Of a DNA stretch of 12,773 nt, positions 1-6,655 are shown in pieces (positions within the stretch are counted from its first letter, which is position 1; each line of letters begins with the position of its first letter). Where the stretch lies: assembly GCA_034189035.1 (NCBI GenBank), contig JAXHVA010000112.1, positions 1 to 12,773 on the forward strand. The letters run 5' to 3'. The notes under the pieces were generated by a model. It saw only the letters and a program-made list of their open reading frames with translations. It ran no database searches and was not told where the DNA came from. The position numbers and the translations under genes are program-made. Source of the stretch: JAUXFK01 sp034189035. Its GTDB lineage: Bacteria; Desulfobacterota; UBA8473.

Positions 1-105
1 TATGATTTGGACAAGTCGGACCCAGCGGTTCTCGGATGAAAGCTTTCCGGAGAACGGTAATGTGAAGTTTTCAAATTCAAGTTGCTTTTCTGAGCGTCTG
101 TACAT
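1..105 (-). CDS. Transposase, N-terminal fragment (runs off left edge)
   Basis: The minus-strand frame begins with ATG at 105-103 and stays open for 35 codons to the window edge. The peptide starts MYRRSEKQLEFENFTLPF and continues with GKLSSENRW. This resembles the N-terminus of DDE transposases of the IS5/IS1182-like group (COG3039), which commonly begin MYR(K/R)..., then an F.LPF.G.L...NRW segment. That family match is from memory, and the catalytic DDE residues would lie outside the window. There is no strong Shine-Dalgarno upstream (GGCGAAAAAATC before ATG), and the frame stays open upstream of the ATG, so the exact start is uncertain. I cannot tell whether the full gene is intact. It reads away from the CoA-transferase genes, in the same direction as they do. 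Confidence 0.6.
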   Translation of the reverse strand, partial: MYRRSEKQLEFENFTLPFSGKLSSENRWVRLVQII

Positions 106-435
106 GATTTTTTCGCCGATTCGTGCAAGGGTTTTTGAAGAAACATGCAAAATTGCTTGCACTTTCGGCCAACCTATTAACACATATAAATAAATATATC
201 AACACATTAACGCTTATTTAGCAGGCCTTAAATGGTTATTGACTAGTTTCAGCAAAAAATTGGTTACAGCAAAGGAAATAGCTATTAAACATATTTGTAT
301 TCGGCCAATGAAGACGGAATATGGGTTCGCATTTCACAGGGCAAGCGGGAATAGTATCCTATATTTCAAGGACTACGACCTGAGTCTATAGAGATTATTT
401 AACAAATGGCTTTTTGGGATGGATAAGACTTTAAA
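106..435. other. Intergenic stretch without recognisable gene
   Basis: These 330 bases separate the CoA-transferase beta gene from the transposase start. They are AT-rich and presumably contain the terminal inverted repeat of the left insertion sequence, but I cannot place it without its partner. A short inverted repeat is visible (GTGCAAG at 123-129 against CTTGCAC at 156-162). The only small plus-strand frame with an ATG (308-391, 27 codons) has no Shine-Dalgarno and no recognisable content. I see no clear rho-independent terminator for the CoA-transferase operon. Confidence 0.5.
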
Positions 436-1248
436 TCAAAGACAGGGGATAGGTTTTGCCTTGTTATTCTTTAAATACATCCCAAAGGGATCTATCTCTT
501 CTCTCAATACCCTTATCTCCTCTTGTGTCGGTGGATGAGCTACTTTAACATTGTCGGAAATCTTTATATCCCACTGAAAGCTCTCTTTAATCTCTTCTAT
601 ACTCACTTTTGGATAATAGGTATCAAGATACATCTCCTTTGTGTTATTGTCGAATTTGAAAACACCCAGTGTAGTTATAACTGCATAAGGACCTGTATCT
701 GGACGTAAACCAGAATCTTTCCTCGAATTTCCCCCGTTAAGATAGCCTGGCGTTGTTATATAGTCTACATTTTCAGGAAACCTTTGTTTTTCGTGTTCAA
801 GCATCGTAATAACTCTTTTTGCAAGACTACCAAAATCACATGCACCACCGCTTCCTCCCAAACGATACTTTGGCTTTGAATAGTCTCCAAAACATGTCGT
901 ATTAATATTACCATATCTATCTACATTGGCAGCAGGAAGGAAGGCGAGATCCGGATGACCTCCATGGAGTATCATCCCTAGAGTGTCCAAAGAATCGTTG
1001 AGCAATACAGAGTGAGACGTAATACATGGATCGCCGGTAAAAAGAGGGATCCTTTCTGGAATAGAATCCAGAACCACCCCGCCTTCATAACAGATCGTTG
1101 CATTGGGTGCATGGGTTTTCTTAGCAAATAGAGTGGCTATAATCGGCCATTGTGTACCAACGATCAATACCTGGCCATCCTCTATCTCTCGTGAACCGCT
1201 AATTATCATCATCTCAATCGGTGTATAGTCCTCGCAGTATTTCATCAT
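436..1248 (-). CDS. Class I CoA-transferase, beta subunit (glutaconate CoA-transferase type)
   Basis: This 270-residue protein is the expected length for a GctB-like beta subunit. Such enzymes move CoA from one acyl-CoA to another carboxylate by ping-pong chemistry, through a glutamyl-CoA thioester. Glu55 in the segment TICYEGGVV aligns, by my reading, with the catalytic glutamate of GctB (Glu54 in Acidaminococcus). The glycine-rich GGSGGACDFG at 131-140 matches the GxGG segment near the active site. The ATG at 1248-1246 overlaps the TGA of the alpha gene, and GGGGG lies seven bases upstream, so the two are translationally coupled. A second ATG follows immediately. The substrate cannot be read from the sequence: glutaconate, a 3-oxoacid, or a ring-cleavage product as in the IpdAB branch are all possible. 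The family call is firm and the substrate is unknown. Confidence 0.88.
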   Translation of the reverse strand: MMKYCEDYTPIEMMIISGSREIEDGQVLIVGTQWPIIATLFAKKTHAPNATICYEGGVVLDSIPERIPLFTGDPCITSHSVLLNDSLDTLGMILHGGHPDLAFLPAANVDRYGNINTTCFGDYSKPKYRLGGSGGACDFGSLAKRVITMLEHEKQRFPENVDYITTPGYLNGGNSRKDSGLRPDTGPYAVITTLGVFKFDNNTKEMYLDTYYPKVSIEEIKESFQWDIKISDNVKVAHPPTQEEIRVLREEIDPFGMYLKNNKAKPIPCL

Positions 1249-2198
1249 ATATAATCCCCCTGATATTTACTACAGTACCCATAATCAACCGTGTTACTAT
1301 TCCATGATTTTGGTCTTAACTCATCAAGCTTATCTTTACCGATCTTATTTATATATTCGTTTCTATCTTTGACACCATATACCCATTCTTGAAGATAATT
1401 TTCGAAGCCATCGAGTGTTTGGGTCGCTCTATCATAGAAAGAGAAGTACCTCCAGTCTATATCATAATAGCCGGAAACATATGATGGATGGCCTCCCCAG
1501 GGTTCTTTAACCACAGCATTTACCTTAAAACCAGGGATCATGGTACGATTGGGATCTCTTTTAATGACCTCTGTGCTCACAATCTCTTCTGCACATATGA
1601 TTACTTTTGAACATGAGTTTATTCCATACTTACTATCTCCCATTATACCCCATGTTTGTGCATTACCAAAGCTGTCCGCTCTTTGTACCTGAATAATCCC
1701 AAGATCATGTCTTAAAGGTGGTATCAAGCAGACCTTCTCTCCATTAAAGGGAGAATCAATAATCTTCATTTTGTTCTCCCCCAAAAAAGAGGAATGATTG
1801 GTAAAATCAGAACCCAGTAAGGTCTTAACTGAAACGAACGGGAGGTTAAGAGCGCCTGCAAAATAAGCCAGGGTAAGGCTTAAGATAGAGTATTCCTCCA
1901 TTTCGATTTTGTGGGGAATCCCCTTTTCTATACACCTCCTTAAAGCATGTGCTGGTTTTGGAAGCGGATTCCATATATATGTTGAGATAATCCTATCCAC
2001 ACAGCCGGCACCTATCAACTGATCAAGGGCAATCATCCCCGCACACTTCGATACAGTCAACCCCTTTCTTTTCTGTCTAATAATCTCATGAACTGCCGCA
2101 TATGGCTCGTGCTGAAGAAAACCGCCAAGATACAGCACATCACCATCATGCAACAAATCTGTTATTGCCTCTTTTATTGTAGTTATCTTGCTATCCAT
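1245..2198 (-). CDS. Class I CoA-transferase, alpha subunit (glutaconate CoA-transferase type)
   Basis: This 317-residue protein is the partner of the downstream beta subunit. The N-terminal segment VLYLGGFLQHEP (21-32) carries the conserved glycine pair of PF01144 alpha subunits. PPLRHDLGIIQVQRAD (160-175) followed by SFGNAQTWG (176-184) is typical of GctA/IpdA-like proteins. The length matches GctA (about 320) and exceeds the shorter AtoD/SctA type (about 220-230), which is why I place it in the glutaconate-like branch. The ATG at 2198-2196 is preceded by AAGGGG about 13 bases upstream, a rather long spacing. The protein is expected in the cytoplasm as part of an (AB)n complex. A 502-base gap separates it from the acyl-CoA synthetase gene, so it is probably its own transcription unit. 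Substrate unknown. Confidence 0.88.
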   Translation of the reverse strand: MDSKITTIKEAITDLLHDGDVLYLGGFLQHEPYAAVHEIIRQKRKGLTVSKCAGMIALDQLIGAGCVDRIISTYIWNPLPKPAHALRRCIEKGIPHKIEMEEYSILSLTLAYFAGALNLPFVSVKTLLGSDFTNHSSFLGENKMKIIDSPFNGEKVCLIPPLRHDLGIIQVQRADSFGNAQTWGIMGDSKYGINSCSKVIICAEEIVSTEVIKRDPNRTMIPGFKVNAVVKEPWGGHPSYVSGYYDIDWRYFSFYDRATQTLDGFENYLQEWVYGVKDRNEYINKIGKDKLDELRPKSWNSNTVDYGYCSKYQGDYI

Positions 2199-2330
2199 AT
2201 TCTTCAGTCAACCCCTTCGATTCTGAGTACCTGAATTGTCTAAAATCCTGGTACTATGATCTGCTCCTTTTCGACGGATGGCACTTTTTCATAGGCACCC
2301 ATTCTTTTATTTAATATACGTTCTTTTTGT

Positions 2331-2390
2331 CATTTTAGTGCTATGAAATAGAAAGCTATTATCAGTCTTGAACAGCTGTCAAATTGTAAC
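2331..2390. repeat. 60-base dispersed repeat, copy 1
   Basis: Aligned without gaps to 8044-8103, 46 of 60 positions are identical by hand count. The shared segments include CATTTTAG, CTAT, AATAGAAA and GTCAAATT. Such a match over 60 bases is far beyond chance. Both copies lie upstream of a minus-strand gene: this one 133-192 bases before the CoA-transferase alpha start, the other 24-83 bases before glmM. Read on the minus strand, copy 1 begins near a TTGACA hexamer, but no convincing -10 follows at normal spacing. Confidence 0.75.
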
Positions 2391-2423
2391 GCGACCTATC
2401 GCTTGATCGTCTCTGCGAGTCAA

Positions 2424-2509
2424 GAAAGAGCAGGAAATTAGCTCAAATTTCATGATTGCAATAGGGAGTAATGGAGATGCTGAATTGAAAGCTGATATCC
2501 TGCTCTTTC
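2424..2509. repeat. Long imperfect inverted repeat (20-base arms)
   Basis: The arm at 2424-2443 (GAAAGAGCAGGA, then AATTAGCT) pairs with 2490-2509 (AGCTGATA, then TCCTGCTCTTTC). Eighteen of 20 positions are complementary; the two exceptions are one A-A mismatch and one T-G pair. The outer 12 pairs are uninterrupted. The 46-base loop has weaker further complementarity. No T-run follows on either side, so it is not a standard terminator. It may be the ends of a small mobile element or a structured RNA. Confidence 0.7.
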
Positions 2510-2587
2510 CATACGCTCACTTGAATACGATTTTTTCTCGGATTGAAATTAGATTGCCGCTTCTTGCAACTCTTTTCAAAAGCTACT

Positions 2588-2643
2588 AAGAAACTTGAAC
2601 CTCATTATGGCGTATAAGGAGTGATTTCTCCAGTAAGTTTCTT
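2588..2643. repeat. Inverted repeat with nested small hairpin
   Basis: AAGAAACTT at 2588-2596 is perfectly complementary to AAGTTTCTT at 2635-2643. Inside lies a small GGAG-TGATTT-CTCC hairpin. It sits 58 bases downstream of the acyl-CoA synthetase beta gene stop on the minus strand. No poly-T tract follows, so a rho-independent terminator is not supported. Confidence 0.45.
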
Positions 2644-2700
2644 GCATATATAACCCTTAAGCAAAGCGTCAGGGGTCATTTGTAAAAGCGTTAACGTGTT

Positions 2701-3372
2701 TTATACATTTAGGACAACTAAAGCATCTACTGCAATGGGTTTATCCCCATTTATTATCAATGGATTGATATCTATCTCTTTAACCTGGTTAAACTCTAAA
2801 CCGATATTGCCCAGAGCTATTAATGCATTGCACAGAACATCAATATCAACAGGGGGTTTCCCACGAAAGGCATCAATAATCTTATGACCTTTAATCTCTC
2901 TCACCATCTCCATGGCATCTCTCTTTTCTAAAGGGGCTATCCTGAATGAGACGTCATTAAGAATCTCTGTAAATATACCGCCCAATCCATACATTACGCA
3001 GGGGCCAAATTGAGGGTCACGGGTCAAACCAATAACGAGTTCCCTCTGGCCTTTGACCATTTCCTGTACCAATACTCCCTCAATGGATGCCTCCTTTTGA
3101 CTGATAATCTTTTCATAAGAATCGGCAACAGATGTATCATCTCTTAAATCGAGCTCAATCAGGTTGAGCTCTGTCTTATGTGTAATCTCCGGAGAGCAGC
3201 CCTTGAGTACTACAGGAAATCCTATCTCTTTCGCTGCCCGAACAGCCTCTTCTTTTGTGTTAACCAGTTGCTCCTTTGTTATCGGAATTCCATAAGAAGC
3301 CAAAAACTTTTTTGACTGGTATTCAGAAAGTGTACTCTGTCCTTTACTGATCGCTTCATCTAAAATATTCAT
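2701..3372 (-). CDS. ADP-forming acyl-CoA synthetase, beta (ATP-grasp) subunit
   Basis: This 223-residue protein matches the stand-alone beta subunit of NDP-forming acyl-CoA synthetases (ATP-grasp_5), which convert acyl-CoA, ADP and phosphate to acid, CoA and ATP. Visible signatures are LSEYQSKKFLASYGIP (15-30), VVLKGCSPEITHKTE (54-68), the glycine-rich YGLGGIFTE and the C-terminal KEIDINPLI (198-206). His65 in THKTE aligns, by my reading, with the second phosphohistidine (His71 beta) of the Korarchaeum enzyme. The alpha subunit, which carries the CoA-binding domain and the other phosphohistidine, is not in the window, so the partner must be elsewhere. The start ATG has AGGAGGG three bases upstream, a strong but short-spaced site. 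The gene follows tsaE by 38 bases and is probably in the same operon. Substrate (acetyl, aryl or other acyl-CoA) unknown. Confidence 0.85.
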   Translation of the reverse strand: MNILDEAISKGQSTLSEYQSKKFLASYGIPITKEQLVNTKEEAVRAAKEIGFPVVLKGCSPEITHKTELNLIELDLRDDTSVADSYEKIISQKEASIEGVLVQEMVKGQRELVIGLTRDPQFGPCVMYGLGGIFTEILNDVSFRIAPLEKRDAMEMVREIKGHKIIDAFRGKPPVDIDVLCNALIALGNIGLEFNQVKEIDINPLIINGDKPIAVDALVVLNV

Positions 3373-3410
3373 AATCCCTCCTGTGGTTTTAATAACTTCA
3401 AATAGAAGTT

Positions 3411-3893
3411 CTACTGGAATAAGTATGCTAACTTATCGATTATATTCTTATAATGACTCCCCAGTCCTTTAATCTCCAACAATCTAATATTCCCTTCCAA
3501 ACAGTGAATATATACCTCTAACCTCTCATCTGGTAATAGATCGGTCATCTTATCTGCCCACTCAATTACAGTAACGCCCCTTCCATGGAAGTATTCTTCA
3601 TATCCAAGATCCTCAAATCCTGAAACTCCTTCTATTCGATACAGATCAAAATGATACAGTGGAATTGTGCCTGGGTATTCATTTATAATCGTATAGGTAG
3701 GACTCGTTATGGAATAATGATCAGAGACTCCCAACCCGAGAGCCAATCCTTTTGTAAATTGAGTCTTTCCTGCTCCTAAATCCCCAATCAATCCCACAAC
3801 ATCACCAGCTGTTAGGTATCTGCCCAGGATTTCTCCAAATTCAATGGTTGCTTTCGAATCTACCAGCCTAATCTTAATCTGTGTTCCCTTCAC
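3411..3893 (-). CDS. tsaE: tRNA N6-threonylcarbamoyladenosine biosynthesis ATPase TsaE
   Basis: This is a 160-residue P-loop ATPase of the TsaE (YjeE) family. With TsaB and TsaD it supports transfer of threonylcarbamoyl to A37 of ANN-decoding tRNAs. The Walker A motif GDLGAGKT is at 37-44. It is followed by the family signatures SPTYTIINEY (64-73), HFDLYR (81-86) and VTVIEWADK (107-115, Walker B region). Length is normal (about 150-160). The start is GTG at 3893-3891, 16 bases after the nnr stop. No good Shine-Dalgarno is visible, so translation may depend on re-initiation after nnr. This position after nnr is a common arrangement in Desulfobacterota-like genomes. Confidence 0.95.
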   Translation of the reverse strand: MKGTQIKIRLVDSKATIEFGEILGRYLTAGDVVGLIGDLGAGKTQFTKGLALGLGVSDHYSITSPTYTIINEYPGTIPLYHFDLYRIEGVSGFEDLGYEEYFHGRGVTVIEWADKMTDLLPDERLEVYIHCLEGNIRLLEIKGLGSHYKNIIDKLAYLFQ

Positions 3894-3909
3894 TAAAATA
3901 TGATTGAAT

Positions 3910-5472
3910 TCAGCTTTTAGAAAAATCTCTTAATTCAAATAAGACTGATGGTACTTTTTCTATTACATCTGATGCAAGCAGACCGACTTCTCCCCTTTCA
4001 TAAACAATGGTGTCTCCTGCCAGCCCATGGGAGAAGACTGCCAATTTAGCAGCATCCGTAATGTCCAATCCCTGAGCAATAAAACTCGAAATCATACCAG
4101 TCAAGACATCTCCCATACCAGCAGTAGCCATTCCGGGATTTCCTGTAGGATTGATATATACATCACCGTTTGGATCGGTAATAACAGTTCTGAAACCTTT
4201 TAATACAATGTAGGCAACATACTCTTTAGCAAAACTACGAGAGACTTCTATTCGATTATTCTGGATTTCGGCCACAGTGTTACCTGTAAGCCTGGCCATC
4301 TCACCAGGATGAGGGGTCAGGACAACGGGTGCCTTTGCCTCCTTTATGGAGTCCTTATTTTTAGCGAGAGCATTTATACCATCAGCGTCTATAACAATTG
4401 GAATTGTAGTCTCTTTGATTATACTGGCTATAAGGCCTGCAGTTTCTTCTTTTGTAGACAGCCCTGGCCCCAATGCGAGAGCATTTTTGTCCTTTGTTAA
4501 TTCCATGATCTTTTCAAATGCTTTTATACCCAAAAAACCAGGCGCATACTCAATTAATGGCTCAGTCATCACCTCTGTTAACTTGCTCTCCATTATATGG
4601 TTCAGGCTCTCAGGGATTCCCAGTGTTACTAGCCCAACACCAGCACGCATAGCCCCGAGGGAAGTTAGAACAGCAGCTCCGGTTTTACCCATAGAACCTG
4701 CTAGAACTAAAAGATGCCCGAAGTCTCCTTTATGGGAATCGGGTTGTCTGGGCTGAATTAATGACCTCAGTTCATTCCCAACAATCAGATGGTCCTGTAT
4801 GTTCTCATCTTCGATCAGGTAGCCCGGGATACTTATATCTATTGTCTCAAGTTTTCCTACATTCTCTGGTCCCTGATGGATAAGTAACCCCAGTTTCGGA
4901 TAAGCAAAAGTGATGGTCAAATCTGCCTGTATACAGCTTCCTAAAACCATTCCGGTATCGGCACATAACCCCGAGGGAATATCAATTGATACTGTTTGAA
5001 TACCTGTCTTATTTATAAACTCAATGATTTCGCGAAAGATACCCCTCACATCAGAGTTCAGCCCGGTTCCAAAGATGGCATCGATAATCAGATCAAAGCT
5101 CTTTAATTGATCTCGAATGAAACCGATATGGCTTTCATCCTTCAGCTCAAATATATCCACCCCCATACGCCGTATAATATCGAAGTTGATCTTCGCATCA
5201 CCCCTCAGATTGTCTCCAACCGTTAAGAGAAAGACCTTGACATCAATACCACTGTTAGATAAATGCCTGGCAATAACATAACCATCTCCTCCGTTATTCC
5301 CCCTTCCTGAAAAGACTGCGACCTTTCTATTAAAGAGGTCAGGATAGTGACATTCAACTATACGCTTCGCACCCCTACCCGCGTTTTCCATTAATACGAT
5401 TCCTGGAATCCCGCAATTATCTATAGCCATTCTATCGAGTTTTTGCATAATATCAGCAGTTACTACTTTCAA
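3910..5472 (-). CDS. nnr: Bifunctional NAD(P)H-hydrate epimerase / ADP-dependent dehydratase
   Basis: The protein repairs hydrated NADH and NADPH: the N-terminal YjeF_N domain epimerises R- to S-NAD(P)HX and the C-terminal ribokinase-like domain dehydrates S-NAD(P)HX using ADP. Numbering from the preferred TTG start (520 residues), the epimerase half shows NNGGDG (59-64) and SIDIPSG (162-168). The dehydratase half shows HKGDFG (247-252), GPGLS (335-339), DADG (362-365), TPHPGEM (386-392) and AGMGDVLTG (451-459). The frame is open up to an ATG at 5517, but family members usually begin close to the KVVTADIMQ segment. GGAGGG lies five bases before TTG at 5472-5470, so I take that as the start. 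It then overlaps the end of acpS by 20 bases. Confidence 0.93.
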   Translation of the reverse strand: MKVVTADIMQKLDRMAIDNCGIPGIVLMENAGRGAKRIVECHYPDLFNRKVAVFSGRGNNGGDGYVIARHLSNSGIDVKVFLLTVGDNLRGDAKINFDIIRRMGVDIFELKDESHIGFIRDQLKSFDLIIDAIFGTGLNSDVRGIFREIIEFINKTGIQTVSIDIPSGLCADTGMVLGSCIQADLTITFAYPKLGLLIHQGPENVGKLETIDISIPGYLIEDENIQDHLIVGNELRSLIQPRQPDSHKGDFGHLLVLAGSMGKTGAAVLTSLGAMRAGVGLVTLGIPESLNHIMESKLTEVMTEPLIEYAPGFLGIKAFEKIMELTKDKNALALGPGLSTKEETAGLIASIIKETTIPIVIDADGINALAKNKDSIKEAKAPVVLTPHPGEMARLTGNTVAEIQNNRIEVSRSFAKEYVAYIVLKGFRTVITDPNGDVYINPTGNPGMATAGMGDVLTGMISSFIAQGLDITDAAKLAVFSHGLAGDTIVYERGEVGLLASDVIEKVPSVLFELRDFSKS

Positions 5473-5848
5473 CTGAACCCTCCAGTATAATCTGAGCAAC
5501 TCCATACTCACCATCATGAGATAGGCTTAAGTGAATATTTCTAATATTTTCCTGATATCTCTCTTTCGCCTTTCTGCGTAACTCAATTGTTGGCCTGCCT
5601 ATCTCATTGTTTACTATCTCAATATCATTCCATGGGATTCCGGCCCTCATCCCTAATCCTAATGCCTTTAAAAACGCTTCCTTTGCGGCAAATCGTACAG
5701 CAAAATTCTCAGAGGGAACTCTCTTTTTCATACAAAAGGCTATTTCCTCTTTTGTAAATATTCTATTGAGAAAACTATCCTGCCATTTTTTTATCATAGA
5801 GTCAATCCTCGATATCTTGATTATATCTATACCGGTTCCTAAAATCAT
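5453..5848 (-). CDS. acpS: Holo-[acyl-carrier-protein] synthase
   Basis: AcpS transfers the 4'-phosphopantetheine arm of CoA to a serine of apo-ACP, activating it for fatty-acid synthesis. The 131-residue length is normal for the small trimeric bacterial type. The N-terminal MILGTGIDI places the Mg-binding Asp8. RFAAKEAFLKALG (52-64) supplies Glu57 and the KE motif, and HLSLSHDGEYGVAQI near the C-terminus is the conserved closing strand. The ATG at 5848-5846 gives the canonical N-terminus but has no clear Shine-Dalgarno. It follows pdxJ by 71 bases. Its 3' end overlaps nnr and contains the nnr ribosome-binding site. pdxJ-acpS adjacency is common in Proteobacteria. Confidence 0.95.
   Translation of the reverse strand: MILGTGIDIIKISRIDSMIKKWQDSFLNRIFTKEEIAFCMKKRVPSENFAVRFAAKEAFLKALGLGMRAGIPWNDIEIVNNEIGRPTIELRRKAKERYQENIRNIHLSLSHDGEYGVAQIILEGSVESSNC
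5478..5483 (-). promoter_or_regulatory. Shine-Dalgarno deciding the nnr TTG start
   Basis: GGAGGG on the minus strand lies inside the last codons of acpS, five bases before the TTG at 5472-5470. It supports the TTG over the in-frame ATG at 5517 and implies translational coupling of acpS and nnr. Confidence 0.75.
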
Positions 5849-5919
5849 ATTAATCGTTAGCTACAACGGGAACAAAGGCATATTTTCACCCCTTATGCAC
5901 TTTATGGAGATTTCATTAT

Positions 5920-6654
5920 CTATGGATTTCTTAAGGAAGGCAAATTGATCAATGCAATCATCTCTCTGACTGCACGATTCATACCGACAAGCAGTGCTCT
6001 CGATACTATGCTGTGACCAATACTGAACTCTTCAATCTCTTCAATCCCGATCAATGTCTTGATATTCTGATAGTTCAAACCATGCCCGGCATTTATCCCC
6101 AGTTTTAGTTTAGACGCCATCTTAAGGGATATCAGGATCCTTTCAAGTTCTCTCTCTTGTTCTGCCCGATCATATGCCTCGCAGAACCTGCCGGTATGGA
6201 TCTCCACATAATCGCTAGATACTTTATGTGCAGCCTTAATTTGATCGATATCCGGATCGACAAAAAGACTAACGAGTATCCCTTTCTCTTGGAGCTTTAA
6301 AATGGAATCTTTTACATTTTCTTTATTCATATTTATATCCAACCCGCCTTCTGTAGTCAACTCTTCCCTCTTTTCAGGCACCAGGGTTACCATTTCTGGT
6401 TTAACATCAAGCGCGATTCTGATCATCTCTTCAGTCACTGCCATCTCTAAAATCAGTTTGGTCTTGACTGTCTCTCTGAGTAATCTAAGATCCCTGTCTT
6501 TTATATGCCGTCGGTCTTCCCTTAAATGGACAATTATACCATCTGCGCCGGCCAGTTCTGCGAATGCTGCTGCAGTTACAGGATCGGGTTCTTTTATCCT
6601 TCTTGTCTCTCTGATTGTTGCGACATGGTCAACATTTACCGACAATCTAGCCAC
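5920..6654 (-). CDS. pdxJ: Pyridoxine 5'-phosphate synthase
   Basis: PdxJ condenses 1-deoxyxylulose 5-phosphate with 3-amino-2-oxopropyl phosphate to form pyridoxine 5'-phosphate, in the DXP-dependent vitamin B6 pathway. It is an octameric TIM barrel. Conserved segments in order are ARLSVNVDHVATIRE, GIIVHLREDRRHI (containing the equivalent of E. coli His45), ILEMAV, MVTLVPEKREELTTEGG, VEIHTGRF, LGINAGHGLNYQN (catalytic His region) and FSIGHSIVSRA. The open frame includes a GTG at 6663, but GGAGG at 6663-6667 sits eight bases before a second GTG at 6654-6652. That GTG yields the usual M-ARLSVNVDH N-terminus (244 residues) and leaves one base after the glmM stop. I prefer this start. Confidence 0.95.
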   Translation of the reverse strand: MARLSVNVDHVATIRETRRIKEPDPVTAAAFAELAGADGIIVHLREDRRHIKDRDLRLLRETVKTKLILEMAVTEEMIRIALDVKPEMVTLVPEKREELTTEGGLDINMNKENVKDSILKLQEKGILVSLFVDPDIDQIKAAHKVSSDYVEIHTGRFCEAYDRAEQERELERILISLKMASKLKLGINAGHGLNYQNIKTLIGIEEIEEFSIGHSIVSRALLVGMNRAVREMIALINLPSLRNP

Positions 6655-6655
6655 T

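Larger units (their letters stand above)
2199..2700. other. 502-base intergenic region rich in inverted repeats
   Basis: This gap separates the CoA-transferase operon from the acyl-CoA synthetase beta gene. It contains one copy of a 60-base element that recurs at 8044-8103, a long imperfect inverted repeat (2424-2509) and a second inverted repeat (2588-2643), each listed separately. It should also hold the promoter for the CoA-transferase pair. A minus-strand reading of 20 codons (2302-2240, starting MGAYEKVPS) has no good Shine-Dalgarno and is not called as a gene. I find no protein-coding remnant. The combination suggests a non-autonomous mobile element or its remains. Confidence 0.6.

Noticed and set aside
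203..217. A 15-base match with one mismatch (AACACRTTAACGCTT) between here and the complement near 2687-2701, suggesting insertion-sequence ends.
   Set aside because: A match of this length and quality is expected a few times by chance in 12.7 kb, and the flanking bases do not extend it.
308..391. Plus-strand 27-codon frame beginning MKTEYGFAFH.
   Set aside because: It has no Shine-Dalgarno, no recognisable domain and very short length; it is the only plus-strand candidate in this gap and is not supported.
2240..2302. Minus-strand 20-codon frame (MGAYEKVPS...) upstream of the CoA-transferase alpha gene, as a leader peptide.
   Set aside because: No ribosome-binding site, no regulatory residue run and no attenuator-like hairpins in phase; too weak to call.
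2331..2390. Promoter inside the dispersed repeat (TTGACA on the minus strand in copy 1).
   Set aside because: The hexamer at 15-17 bases spacing has poor agreement with TATAAT in both copies, and copy 2 has TTGACC.
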